Assembly: GCA_002508425.1 (NCBI GenBank)
Contig: DAKU01000153.1
Coordinates: forward strand, 1-43,015
Direction: 5' to 3'
Source of the DNA: Methanosarcinaceae archaeon UBA470
GTDB lineage: Archaea > Halobacteriota > Methanosarcinia > Methanosarcinales > Methanosarcinaceae
Length of the DNA: 43,015 nucleotides
Of the stretch, positions 23,950 through 32,302 are shown one piece after another; positions within the stretch are counted from its first letter, which is position 1; every line of letters starts with the position of its first letter. The position numbers and the translations under genes are program-made. The notes beneath the pieces were generated by a model that saw only the letters and a list, made by a program, of their open reading frames with translations, made no database searches and was not told the origin of the DNA.

Positions 23950-24558
23950 ATGACCTCTGATTCCCTACGTCCACATGTTACGCAGTTCATTTCACCCCTT
24001 GCACATAGGGTAGCAGATGCAGGTATTACTCCGAATCAAATCTCCCTGTTTTCTCTGCTCTTTGCCATATTAGCTGGAGTATTTTATTATTACTCATTTT
24101 CAAATCCTTTGTTAGTACTTGCTGGTGCTTTTATGGTGTCCCTTAATTCTGTACTTGATGCCATAGACGGCCTTATGGCCAGGTATCTCAAGACGGCAGG
24201 CCCAAAGGGAGATTTCATCGATCATGTGATCGACCGCTATGCTGATGTCATAATTATTTGCAGCATTTTTTTTGCAGGCCATGTACAATGGCAGATAGGG
24301 GTCATTGCTATTGTGGGCGTGCTGATCACTAGTTACCTTGGTACACAGGCCCAAGCTCTTCACCTTGGCAGGTACTATGGAGGTATAATGGGGCGAGCTG
24401 ATAGGCTTTTGCTCATCATGGCAGCATCTGTGGCATACTTTGTTTATCCTCAACAGATCTTTATGTTCAATCTCTTGGGTTGGGTTATGTTAATAATTGC
24501 CGTCGCAAGCCATATTACAGCTTTCCAGCGCATCTGGCATATCTGGCAGCAACTTTGA
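23950..24558 (+). CDS. CDP-alcohol phosphatidyltransferase (archaetidylinositol phosphate synthase type)
   Basis: This 202-residue membrane enzyme has the full motif D-x2-DG-x2-AR-x-G-x3-D-x3-D, seen from DAIDGLMARY to DHVIDRYAD. It has about six helices. The N-terminal ISPLAHRVADAGITPNQIS resembles archaetidylinositol phosphate synthases, which join CDP-archaeol and inositol-1-phosphate. It is a different subtype from the PssA at 38551. The polar headgroup is inferred, not certain. There is no coupling to the aldolase beyond common direction. Confidence 0.82.
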   Translation: MTSDSLRPHVTQFISPLAHRVADAGITPNQISLFSLLFAILAGVFYYYSFSNPLLVLAGAFMVSLNSVLDAIDGLMARYLKTAGPKGDFIDHVIDRYADVIIICSIFFAGHVQWQIGVIAIVGVLITSYLGTQAQALHLGRYYGGIMGRADRLLLIMAASVAYFVYPQQIFMFNLLGWVMLIIAVASHITAFQRIWHIWQQL

Positions 24559-24658
24559 AACCTATTATTCTGCGCAACAATATTTTTTGTACTATTTACT
24601 ACTAATTTTTATCTATTCTCTACGCCACTTTATACTGAGATAGGGACGTTGCGAAAGA

Positions 24659-24667
24659 TTTATAATA
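24659..24667 (+). promoter_or_regulatory. Candidate TATA box of hdrCB
   Basis: TTTATAATA lies 66-74 bases before the hdrC start, after the purine-rich GCGAAAGA that could serve as BRE. A leader of about 40 bases is expected. Confidence 0.4.
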
Positions 24668-24732
24668 GATAATCATGTACGATGGTTGTCAATAAAACTA
24701 ATTAATGATAATGAAGGTTGGGTGCTTTAAAA

Positions 24733-25269
24733 ATGACATCAAATATTGAACGCTGCTACCAATGTGGGCAATGCACCGCTGTTTGCCCCATGGCTGAACA
24801 AGAACAGGCCTACAAAATCCGCAGATTCCTGCAGTTGGAAAAAATTGGTCAAAATAGTGAAGGGCAGATGAATATACCTTTCATATTCTACTGCACGACC
24901 TGTTATAAGTGCCAAGACAATTGTCCACAAGGCGTAAAAATAGTTGATGCTGTATTAGCTATCAGAGAAGCTGCAGTTCACCATGGAACCATGCTACCTT
25001 CCCATAAAAAAGTGGCTCAGATGCTTATTGCCAGTGGCCATGCAGTTCCAGTAAATGAAGAAGCCAAAAAGAGAAGGCTGCAATTGGGTCTGAGCGAACT
25101 GCCTCCAACTGTGGCAAGTTCAAAAGACCAGCTTGCTGAAGTCAAACTATTGGTGCACCTTTCTGGTTTCGATAAGCTAGTCGCTGAAAAGAATGAATAT
25201 AATTTACCTATGGTTAAATCAACAGCTTTCAAGACTTGTGATCAAGTTCTTGCTGAGGGAAAGGCATGA
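24733..25269 (+). CDS. hdrC: Heterodisulfide reductase subunit C
   Basis: HdrC carries two [4Fe-4S] clusters and passes electrons from HdrA to HdrB. In this 178-residue protein the two motifs are CYQCGQCTAVCP (residues 8-19) and CTTCYKCQDNCP (about 57-68). The ATG at 24733 is chosen over a TTG at 24718 because of GGTG upstream and the family start TSNIERCYQCG. The protein is soluble, without the cytochrome b-type HdrE. Its stop overlaps the hdrB start by ATGA. Confidence 0.95.
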   Translation: MTSNIERCYQCGQCTAVCPMAEQEQAYKIRRFLQLEKIGQNSEGQMNIPFIFYCTTCYKCQDNCPQGVKIVDAVLAIREAAVHHGTMLPSHKKVAQMLIASGHAVPVNEEAKKRRLQLGLSELPPTVASSKDQLAEVKLLVHLSGFDKLVAEKNEYNLPMVKSTAFKTCDQVLAEGKA

Positions 25270-26186
25270 GCGAACTCTCCTTGTTTCTGGGATGTGTCGC
25301 ACCTAACAGATATCCTGGTATAGAAGCTGCAACCAAAAAAGTGTTCTCAAAGTTAGGCATTGGTCTTGTAGACCTTGAAGGAGCATCATGCTGTCCAGCT
25401 CCAGGTGTCTTCAAGTCCTTTGATAAACTTACATGGTTGACGCTGGCGTCAAGGAACATCACACTTTCTGAAAGTAAAAAGGATGATATTCTTACTGTAT
25501 GTAATGGTTGCTTCAGTACTCTTAAAGATGTCAATGACATACTCAAAGAAGATGTGAACCTTAAAAAAGATGTCAACTTAAAGCTTGCAGAGGTCGGACG
25601 CGAGTTCAAAGGTACTCAGGATGTAAGGCATGTAATTGAATATCTCTATCAGGATGTTGGCACTGATAAGATAAGGGACGCTATTACAAAGCCATTGAAC
25701 CTCAAAGTTGCTGTACACTATGGATGTCATCTCATTCAGCCACTTAAGGAATCACATGTTGAGATTGCTGAAAACCCTACTTTCTTTGATGAACTGGTAG
25801 AAGCAACAGGTGCTACAAGTGTGGACTATGAAGATAAGATCAGTTGTTGTGGTGCTGGTGGAGGAGCAAGGACTGCAATTCTTGATTCAACTCTAAAAAT
25901 GGCAGAGAAAAAGCTTCAACATATGACAGAAGCCGGAGCAGATTGTGTTGTTAATGCCTGTCCATTCTGTCACCTACAATTCGATGCTGGCCAGGCAGAG
26001 ATCAATCAGAAATTCGGAAAGAACTATCATCTTCCTGCATTGCACTATATGCAACTCCTAGGACTTGCCATGGGTTTCTCTCCCGAAGAACTGGGTATCT
26101 CTTTAAACGCTATGGACACTACTAAGTTCATTGAAAAGGTAAAGATGGACACTCTTAAGAGCAAAATCTGTATTACTGCAAACTAA
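25266..26186 (+). CDS. hdrB: Heterodisulfide reductase subunit B
   Basis: HdrB is the catalytic subunit that reduces CoM-S-S-CoB at two noncubane [4Fe-4S] clusters. The 306-residue protein has two CCG domains. The first has C10, the CCPAPGVF pair near residues 42-43 and VCNGCF near 79-82. The second has GCHLIQP, SCCGAGGGAR and NACPFCHLQ. All cluster Cys appear present. A short near-exact repeat (KEDVNLKKDVNLK, about residues 97-109) sits just after the first domain. It overlaps hdrC by ATGA. A 124-base gap then separates hdrCB from hdrA. Confidence 0.95.
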   Translation: MSELSLFLGCVAPNRYPGIEAATKKVFSKLGIGLVDLEGASCCPAPGVFKSFDKLTWLTLASRNITLSESKKDDILTVCNGCFSTLKDVNDILKEDVNLKKDVNLKLAEVGREFKGTQDVRHVIEYLYQDVGTDKIRDAITKPLNLKVAVHYGCHLIQPLKESHVEIAENPTFFDELVEATGATSVDYEDKISCCGAGGGARTAILDSTLKMAEKKLQHMTEAGADCVVNACPFCHLQFDAGQAEINQKFGKNYHLPALHYMQLLGLAMGFSPEELGISLNAMDTTKFIEKVKMDTLKSKICITAN

Positions 26187-26269
26187 AAAAACATACATTT
26201 TTGAAATAATTAATTTTAATCAGCATATCTCTAAAAAATGGTCTTTTACAGGTAACTGGCAATTATATG

Positions 26270-26278
26270 ATAATATAA
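26270..26278 (+). promoter_or_regulatory. Candidate TATA box of the hdrA operon
   Basis: ATAATATAA lies 33-41 bases before the hdrA ATG, which follows GGAG (26300-26303) at 7 bases. The leader would be very short. This suggests that hdrA-mvhD-fdhB has its own promoter apart from hdrCB. Confidence 0.35.
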
Positions 26279-26310
26279 GCTATGCTGCCGGATCAGCCCG
26301 GAGATAAAAT

Positions 26311-28296
26311 ATGGCCCAAGACGAATCAATCACTGGAACTGAAAATGCAAAAGACATCCGAATAGGGGTCTTTGTATGTGAGTGCGGGACGAATATTGGC
26401 GGTGTTGTAAACTGCCGGGCTGTGGCAGATTATGCTGCCACATTACCCAATGTTGTGCACTCTGTTGTCAATAAATACACCTGCAGCGACGCAGGGCAGT
26501 CTGAGATAAAGCAGGCAATAAAGAATCATAATCTTAATCGTGTTCTTGTGGCATCATGTACTCCCAAAACTCATGAGCCCATCTTCAGGGCATGTGTAGA
26601 AGAAGGTGGTCTTAATCCTTACCTTTTTGAATTCGTAAATATCAGGGAACACTGCAGCTGGATACACATGCAGGATAAGGATAGCGCCACAAAGAAAGCA
26701 AGTGAGCTGGTACGCATGGGTGTTTCCAGGGCACGGCTTCTCGAACCACTCCAATCCAATGAAGTTCCTGTCACTAACAAAGCGCTTGTCATAGGGGCAG
26801 GTGTTGCAGGAATGCAAGCTGCTCTTGATATTGCTGACATGGGATACAAAGTATACCTGGTTGAGAAGAATCCCTCCATTGGTGGAAAAATGGCTCAGCT
26901 TGACAAGACATTTCCTACCAACGACTGCAGTATCTGTATCCTCGGGCCAAAGATGGTGGAAATTGCAAGAAACAAGAATATTGAACTCATGACCTATTCC
27001 GAAGTAGAGGAAGTGGATGGTTATGTAGGCAATTTCAAAGTCAAGGTGAAGCATAAGCCTCGCTTTATTGACACAACTACTTGTACAGGCTGTGGATTAT
27101 GTGTGCAGAAATGTCCTGTGGAGGTACCTTATTTTGAATTCAATGAAGGTATAGGGACACGTAAAGCAATTTATGTTCCATTCCCTCAGGCAGTTCCACT
27201 AAGGGCTGTTGTGGATAAGTCTGTTTGTATAGATTGTGGTGCCTGTATAAAGACATGTGAGAGCCACTCAATTAATATGGAACAAAAGGAAACCTTCTCT
27301 GATATTGAAGTAGGCGTGATTGTTGTAACTACAGGTTATGACATATACGATCCGGAACCAAAACACGACTTTGGTTATGGATTATGTGATAATGTTGTCA
27401 CTGGTATGGAGCTTGAACGTCTTCTCAATGCCAGTGGACCTACCATGGGCAAATTGGTCAGGCCCAGTGATGCAAAGCCACCAAAGCGCATAGGTTTTGT
27501 CCAGTGTGTCGGTAGTAGAGACAAGAATCGTAATAGGTATTGTTCAGGGTTCTGCTGTATGTATGCATTGAAGGATGCACAGCTTATCAGAGAAAAATAT
27601 CCGGATTCTGAAGTCTACATTATGTACATGGACATTCGGTCACCTTTCAGGAACTATGAGGAGTTCTATGACAGGGCTAGAGATATGGGTATTAAATTCA
27701 TCCGTGGAAAGCCAGGTAAGGTGGACGAGGATAAGAATGGTAATGTCACTGTGCGCATTGAAGATACGCTAACAAGCAATCTTTACAACCTTGAGCTTGA
27801 TCTGCTTGTGCTCAGTGTGGGCGCAGTGGCAGGCGAAAGTTCAGAGCATATAAGACACTTGTTAAAGGTCAGCAGGGCAGCCGATGGATTCATGATGGAA
27901 GCTCATCCGAAGCTCAAGCCCGTTGATACTAACCTGGATGGTATATTCATCGGAGGTGTGACCCAGGGTCCCAAGGATATTCCTTACTCAGTATCTCAGG
28001 GAAGTGCCTGTGCTGCCAGAGCCACCCGATACCTTGCACAAGGTAAGGCAACAACAGAGGGTATTACTGTTGAGGTGGATGATGACGTCTGTGTAGGCTG
28101 TGGTATATGTGTACCAATGTGTCCTTTCCAAGCCTTGTCTCTGGTTGATGGAAAATTGAATATTATTAAGGCACTCTGCAAAGGTTGTGGAACCTGCGCT
28201 ACAGCATGCCCCACGGGAGCATTGCAGCAGAATCACTTCAAGAATGAACAGCTTCTTGCCCAGATAAGGGGTGCTTTCACATTCGAAGGAGAATAA
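26311..28296 (+). CDS. hdrA: Heterodisulfide reductase subunit A (flavin-bifurcating)
   Basis: HdrA is the FAD-containing subunit that bifurcates electrons between ferredoxin and HdrB. The 661 residues contain an N-terminal Fe-S domain (VCECGTNIGG, YTCSDAG, SCTPKTHEP) and a dinucleotide fold GAGVAGM (about 162-168). Two ferredoxin motifs lie in the middle (CTGCGLCVQKCP near 258, CIDCGACIKTCE near 307) and two at the end (CVGCGICVPMCP near 595, CKGCGTCATACP near 624). Length is that of classic HdrA, not the longer HdrA-MvhD fusion known in Methanosarcina. mvhD follows as a separate gene after 2 bases. Confidence 0.95.
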   Translation: MAQDESITGTENAKDIRIGVFVCECGTNIGGVVNCRAVADYAATLPNVVHSVVNKYTCSDAGQSEIKQAIKNHNLNRVLVASCTPKTHEPIFRACVEEGGLNPYLFEFVNIREHCSWIHMQDKDSATKKASELVRMGVSRARLLEPLQSNEVPVTNKALVIGAGVAGMQAALDIADMGYKVYLVEKNPSIGGKMAQLDKTFPTNDCSICILGPKMVEIARNKNIELMTYSEVEEVDGYVGNFKVKVKHKPRFIDTTTCTGCGLCVQKCPVEVPYFEFNEGIGTRKAIYVPFPQAVPLRAVVDKSVCIDCGACIKTCESHSINMEQKETFSDIEVGVIVVTTGYDIYDPEPKHDFGYGLCDNVVTGMELERLLNASGPTMGKLVRPSDAKPPKRIGFVQCVGSRDKNRNRYCSGFCCMYALKDAQLIREKYPDSEVYIMYMDIRSPFRNYEEFYDRARDMGIKFIRGKPGKVDEDKNGNVTVRIEDTLTSNLYNLELDLLVLSVGAVAGESSEHIRHLLKVSRAADGFMMEAHPKLKPVDTNLDGIFIGGVTQGPKDIPYSVSQGSACAARATRYLAQGKATTEGITVEVDDDVCVGCGICVPMCPFQALSLVDGKLNIIKALCKGCGTCATACPTGALQQNHFKNEQLLAQIRGAFTFEGE

Positions 28297-28298
28297 AA

Positions 28299-28727
28299 AT
28301 GGCAGAAAAAGAATGGGAACCAAAGATAGTGGCTTTCTGCTGCAACTGGTGCAGCTACGGCGGTGCAGATACGGCGGGTATGGGTAGGTTCCAGCAGCCC
28401 TCCTCTTTAAGGATAATCAGGGTAATGTGTTCAGGGCGTATTGACCCAATGCACGTCTTTAATGCTTTCCTTGAAGGCGCAGATGCTGTACTAGTGACGG
28501 GATGCCACCTCGGCGACTGCCATTATGTTAATGGTAACTATAAGGCTGAGGTAAGGTACCAGTTCCTTGAAGAGATGGTAAAGCAACTTGGGCTCGAACC
28601 TGAAAGGCTTCAGCTCAATTGGATCAGTGCAAGCGAAGGCGAAAAGTTTGCAAATTTCGTGCGGGATGTCACTGCAAAAATTAAGGAATTAGGTCCAAGT
28701 CCATTAAAACCTGAAGGGGTGAACTAG
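28299..28727 (+). CDS. mvhD: MvhD-type [2Fe-2S] subunit linking HdrA to an electron donor
   Basis: MvhD connects HdrA with a hydrogenase or formate dehydrogenase. The 142-residue protein shows the family pattern IVAFCCNWCSYGGAD, RVMCSGRIDP and GCHLGDCHYVNGNY, whose Cys bind a [2Fe-2S] cluster. No hydrogenase gene is nearby. Its neighbours on both sides (hdrA, fdhB-like) show what it bridges. The next gene starts at the base after its stop. Confidence 0.93.
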   Translation: MAEKEWEPKIVAFCCNWCSYGGADTAGMGRFQQPSSLRIIRVMCSGRIDPMHVFNAFLEGADAVLVTGCHLGDCHYVNGNYKAEVRYQFLEEMVKQLGLEPERLQLNWISASEGEKFANFVRDVTAKIKELGPSPLKPEGVN

Positions 28728-29879
28728 ATGGTCGAGGTTGGAGACCGGTTATTGGGTTATGCCACTGATCCAAATGTCCGCAGCAAAGGAGCATCCGGAG
28801 GGTTAGTTACTGCTGTTCTGGCTGCTGCTCTTGAGAAAGGACTGGTCGAAGGCGTGGTCATACTTAAGCGTATAGATGAGTATGAAGCAGTTCCAGTGAT
28901 CACCGACGATGTTCAGGAAGTATTGTCTTCAGGAGGCAGTATGCATGCTGTTCCTGTTAATCTGGCAAAATACGTAGTTGGCAAAAAGGTAGCTATGCCA
29001 GGAAAGCCATGTGATGTACGCGGTGTAATTGAGCAGGCTAAACGTAATAGCGTTGACCTAAGCAACACCTATATCGTGGGACTCAATTGCGGAGGATCAA
29101 TGCACCCTGTGCTTACAAAGGAAATGCTCATAAAAATGTATGAGATCGATCCCGAGGACGTTGTTGGCGAGGAGATCGAAAAGGGTAAGCTTATCTTCAA
29201 AACAAAAAGCGGTGAGGAGAAATCCATATCAATTGACAAACTTGAGGAAGAAGGATATGGAAGACGTGAAAGCTGCCGTTACTGTGATGTGAAAATACCT
29301 GTCAGTGCTGATCTTGCATGCGGCAACTGGGGTGTTATCGGTGAGCTGGCAGGAAATGCTACCTTCTGTGAAGTAATGAACGAGAAGGGTAAGCTTCTGC
29401 TTGATACTGCTATTGAAGCAGGTTATGTGGAAGTGCGCCCCGCCGATGAAAAATCCATCTCCATCAGAGAAAAGGTCAACAGCGCTATGCTGAAATTGGG
29501 CGATGAATGGAAAGAAAAGGTATTTGACGAAATACCTGACAAAGACCGCCTCAAATATTACATAGATCAGTTTGCAGATTGTATTGATTGTGGTGCCTGT
29601 AAAGAAGTCTGTCCTGTATGCTCATGTGGGCCGGATTCTAAATGCACCATGTTCCACAGTCTTGCTGATAATTATAAAATGAGTATGTATCACATGGTTC
29701 GGCTTCTTCACCTGTCTGACAGCTGTATCGGTTGTGGTCAGTGTGCCGATGTATGTCCTGTGGATATTCCTGTAACTACAATCTTCAGACGTTTTGCAAA
29801 TCCTGCTCAGAAGAACCGCAATTATATGCCGGGTATGGATCTAAAGAGACCCCCATTCTTGGAGGTGATGTTGAAATGA
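28728..29879 (+). CDS. fdhB: F420-reducing FdhB/FrhB-type subunit
   Basis: This 383-residue iron-sulfur flavoprotein exchanges electrons with coenzyme F420. The N-terminal FrhB/FdhB domain has YATDPNVRSKGASGG, AMPGKPCDVRGV and GLNCGGSM, followed by ESCRYCDVKI and ADLACGNWG. The C-terminal part has two [4Fe-4S] motifs, CIDCGACKEVCPVC and CIGCGQCADVCP. That architecture is FdhB (formate dehydrogenase beta) rather than the shorter FrhB. It ends with ATGA into the FdhA-like gene. In Methanococcus and Methanospirillum FdhAB delivers electrons to HdrABC through MvhD; here FdhB would do so from F420H2. Confidence 0.9.
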   Translation: MVEVGDRLLGYATDPNVRSKGASGGLVTAVLAAALEKGLVEGVVILKRIDEYEAVPVITDDVQEVLSSGGSMHAVPVNLAKYVVGKKVAMPGKPCDVRGVIEQAKRNSVDLSNTYIVGLNCGGSMHPVLTKEMLIKMYEIDPEDVVGEEIEKGKLIFKTKSGEEKSISIDKLEEEGYGRRESCRYCDVKIPVSADLACGNWGVIGELAGNATFCEVMNEKGKLLLDTAIEAGYVEVRPADEKSISIREKVNSAMLKLGDEWKEKVFDEIPDKDRLKYYIDQFADCIDCGACKEVCPVCSCGPDSKCTMFHSLADNYKMSMYHMVRLLHLSDSCIGCGQCADVCPVDIPVTTIFRRFANPAQKNRNYMPGMDLKRPPFLEVMLK

Positions 29880-31327
29880 AAGAATCAATATATCAGACAG
29901 TATGTCCCGGCTGCGGTATAGGTTGCGGCCTTTATATTAGGGAGGATAATCAGGGTGCTGTTAGTATTGATTTCTTCAAAAGTAACCCTGTGAACCTGGG
30001 CAAATTATGCAGGTTTGGAATGAAGCTTCCACATTACTTTTCATCAGGAGCATTTTGTAAGGCAGATGAGCCCTCGAGTATGGAAGGTGCTATAAGGGAT
30101 GCTGCTGCAAGACTCAAAGGTGCAGAAAAGGTTGCCATGCTTTCTGTGGGTAATACTACATGTGAAGAGCACATGGCATTTGAGAGGATAGCAAAGACCT
30201 TGGGATCTGCAGTGCACACAGGTATACAGGCCTATTCAAAACTGCCTCCTGAGTGCCACTCTTATCTTGAAGGCATGCCTTTCCAAGATATTGAAAAAGC
30301 CAATAAGATAGTTCTTTTCATAGATCCTTATGTGCAATATCCTCTGCTTGTCAGGAGATTGCTTGCTGCCAAGCGTAATAACTCACATATAATCTCTGTA
30401 GGCACAAAAGAACTTCACCTCGCAGATGAGAACTTGTCCATAACTCCAAACGAGTATAGTCAGCTTGGTCTTGACAGCAACTCTGTCATCATAACCGATC
30501 TACATCCTCATACGGATGCTAATGATATCATCCAACTGCTTAATCTTTCACTTGAGACCGGAGCAAAGATACTTACTATGAAGCCTTTTGTGAGCAGTGA
30601 AGGTGTTAATAGAATTTCAAAAGTCAAAACAACTTCAAAAGGGCTTTCTCAAATGATGGATGAGGTCAAAAAAGGAAACATCAGGACTCTTGTTCTTCTG
30701 GACAGTGATCCCATTGAACTTATGCCAGACACTGATGAAACTGTCAAATCGCTCAAAAAGCTCGATAATCTTATTGTAATAAGCTCAAGAAAGAGCCCGG
30801 TGAATGAAATAGCTGATGTGGTGATTTCTACAGAACCTTTGTACAGGAAAGCTGGAACTTTTATGAACACTGAAGGCAGGATTCAGGAAAACAGTGGAAC
30901 TGGTGTCACTGGTATAAACGCGATGTCTTCTCTGAACAAAGAGCTGGGATCTGAAGAGTTTGAGTATGGACAGTTACATGAACAGGTTATGGCTGCTCTT
31001 ACAAATGAAGGACAAAAGTCCGGATACAGCAAAATTAAGAACTTAGCCACAGCAAAGCAATGTACTGGTGGCTATGTGCTGAAGTATCTCTATAATCCTT
31101 TCATGTGGTTCAACCAGCTGGATGATAATGATTTTGTGTTAATCAACCTCAATATGGTAAGAAGTCTCAAACTGAAAAAAGGCGGTCAGATAAGCCTGAC
31201 TTCTGAAAACGGCAATATAAAGATGCGCTATCGCGTTGAGGGAATGCCTGATGGTTTGATACTGACTGCCAGGAAACTTCCTATTGCGATAGCAGGTACA
31301 ACAAGCGTAAAAGTGGAGGGATGCTGA
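29876..31327 (+). CDS. FdhA-like molybdopterin-oxidoreductase family protein, catalytic segment degenerate
   Basis: This 483-residue relative of FdhA/NuoG-type subunits is much shorter than true FdhA (about 680). The N-terminal Fe4S4 motif is kept (CPGCGIGCGLYI, then LGKLCRFG). The following domain aligns loosely (NTTCEEHMAFERIAKTLGS, FQDIEKANKIVLFIDP). Where FdhA has its Cys/Sec-His active site the sequence is VHTGIQAYSKLPPECH, without a clear match and with shorter spacing. The C-terminal MoCo-binding-type barrel (about 400-483) remains. GGAGGTGAT six bases before the ATG at 29876 fixes the start inside the fdhB end. It is probably structural or an Fe-S relay, not a formate dehydrogenase; this is inference. 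Confidence 0.78.
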   Translation: MKESIYQTVCPGCGIGCGLYIREDNQGAVSIDFFKSNPVNLGKLCRFGMKLPHYFSSGAFCKADEPSSMEGAIRDAAARLKGAEKVAMLSVGNTTCEEHMAFERIAKTLGSAVHTGIQAYSKLPPECHSYLEGMPFQDIEKANKIVLFIDPYVQYPLLVRRLLAAKRNNSHIISVGTKELHLADENLSITPNEYSQLGLDSNSVIITDLHPHTDANDIIQLLNLSLETGAKILTMKPFVSSEGVNRISKVKTTSKGLSQMMDEVKKGNIRTLVLLDSDPIELMPDTDETVKSLKKLDNLIVISSRKSPVNEIADVVISTEPLYRKAGTFMNTEGRIQENSGTGVTGINAMSSLNKELGSEEFEYGQLHEQVMAALTNEGQKSGYSKIKNLATAKQCTGGYVLKYLYNPFMWFNQLDDNDFVLINLNMVRSLKLKKGGQISLTSENGNIKMRYRVEGMPDGLILTARKLPIAIAGTTSVKVEGC

Positions 31328-31515
31328 TGGTAGAGCTCGATAAGGAACAACAGAAAGCCTTTGTCGACGATATTATGGCAGCCAACAATCTGAAAGGTGC
31401 GTCAAAGAAGCGGCTCATTGTATTCCTAGGTGAACGTTATGGGTGGGACAGGCAGAAGGTGCAGCACAGACTCAAAAGAGCAACATTGGCTCAGAGGTAT
31501 GCAGAAAACCATTAA
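31327..31515 (+). CDS. 62-residue protein at the end of the hdr operon
   Basis: I do not recognise this basic, helical 62-residue protein (VELDKEQQKAFVDDIMAANN, then SKKRLIVFLGERYGWDRQK). The ATG overlaps the stop of the FdhA-like gene (TGATG), and GGAGG seven bases upstream (31315-31319) supports it over the ATG at 31321. It has no Cys and no membrane helix. Its tight coupling suggests a small accessory subunit or assembly factor of the Hdr complex, unless it is a DNA-binding helical protein in a cotranscribed position. Confidence 0.65.
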   Translation: MVELDKEQQKAFVDDIMAANNLKGASKKRLIVFLGERYGWDRQKVQHRLKRATLAQRYAENH

Positions 31516-31520
31516 TGCAG

Positions 31521-31569
31521 TTTTTTTTGTTAACGCAGCATCTTCTTGGCATATCCTAAGGGTGCTGCG
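31521..31569 (+). terminator. Probable termination region of the hdr operon
   Basis: A run of eight T (31521-31528) six bases after the stop is followed by a hairpin with a CGCAGCA/TGCTGCG stem (31534-31540 with 31563-31569). Oligo-T alone can end archaeal transcription. Confidence 0.4.
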
Positions 31570-31717
31570 GTTTATGGTAAATATTTAATAACATCTTCAA
31601 TCTAGCTTCTGCTTATTTTTACATTTTTTAATAAATCCCTGCCAATTACAGGTTTCTTTGTGTGTCTGACATAACTGATCTGGACTGTGAAAATAAACTT
31701 TCTGAATTTAAATACAC

Positions 31718-31725
31718 TTTAAATA
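31718..31725 (+). promoter_or_regulatory. TATA box of archease, implying a leaderless mRNA
   Basis: TTTAAATA lies 22-29 bases before the archease ATG, which has no Shine-Dalgarno site. Another candidate (ATTTAAATAC, 31706-31715) would give a leader of about 10 bases. Confidence 0.4.
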
Positions 31726-31746
31726 GGCTTACTACTATTATTCACC

Positions 31747-32187
31747 ATGCCCGATGACCCGAAGAAGTATGAATATCTGGACCACACTGCAGATGCTAAG
31801 TTTCTTGCATACGGTAAAACCCTTGAGGAAGCCTTTGAGAACGCAGCTCTTGCTATGTTCAACGTTATGATCAATACTAATACAATATCTAACACTCTAT
31901 TACAGGACATTGATCTAGTTGCGGAAGATATTGATGGTTTGCTCTTTGATTGGCTTTCTGAATTCCTATTCCTAATGGATGCGGAAAATCTAATATTTGG
32001 TGATTTTAAGGTACATACCATCGAGCAGAAAGGTGGTAAGTTTTACCTTTCAGCTACTGTTTATGGTGAGCTTATCGATCTCTCCAGACATGTGTTCGAC
32101 ACTGAGGTAAAAGCAGCTACATATAACGACATGCAAGTGAAGAACTTAGCAGATGGATGGGTATTGCAGGCTACAGTAGACACATAA
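31747..32187 (+). CDS. Archease
   Basis: Archease activates the RNA ligase RtcB by speeding its guanylylation. The 146-residue protein shows the family features: YEYLDHTADAKFLAYGKTLEEAFENAALAMF at the N-terminus with the metal-binding Asp, LLFDWLSEFLFLMDAE in the middle, and ATYNDMQV near the C-terminus. The partner rtcB begins about 115 bases downstream on the same strand, which confirms the call. Transcription may be leaderless (TATA at 31718). Confidence 0.95.
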   Translation: MPDDPKKYEYLDHTADAKFLAYGKTLEEAFENAALAMFNVMINTNTISNTLLQDIDLVAEDIDGLLFDWLSEFLFLMDAENLIFGDFKVHTIEQKGGKFYLSATVYGELIDLSRHVFDTEVKAATYNDMQVKNLADGWVLQATVDT

Positions 32188-32302
32188 GCCTGATTTGTAC
32201 TATTAATGAGGTCAAGTATGGACCAACACTGTTTTAGATTTCAGCCCTAATCTATATATGGGATGGGAGAATCCAACAAAAGTTTCAAGGAATATGATAA
32301 TC

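Noticed and set aside
29732..29875. 48-codon N-terminal extension of the FdhA-like gene
   Set aside because: It lies in another frame of fdhB, whose ferredoxin motifs are clearly the real product there. ATG 29876 has a strong SD.
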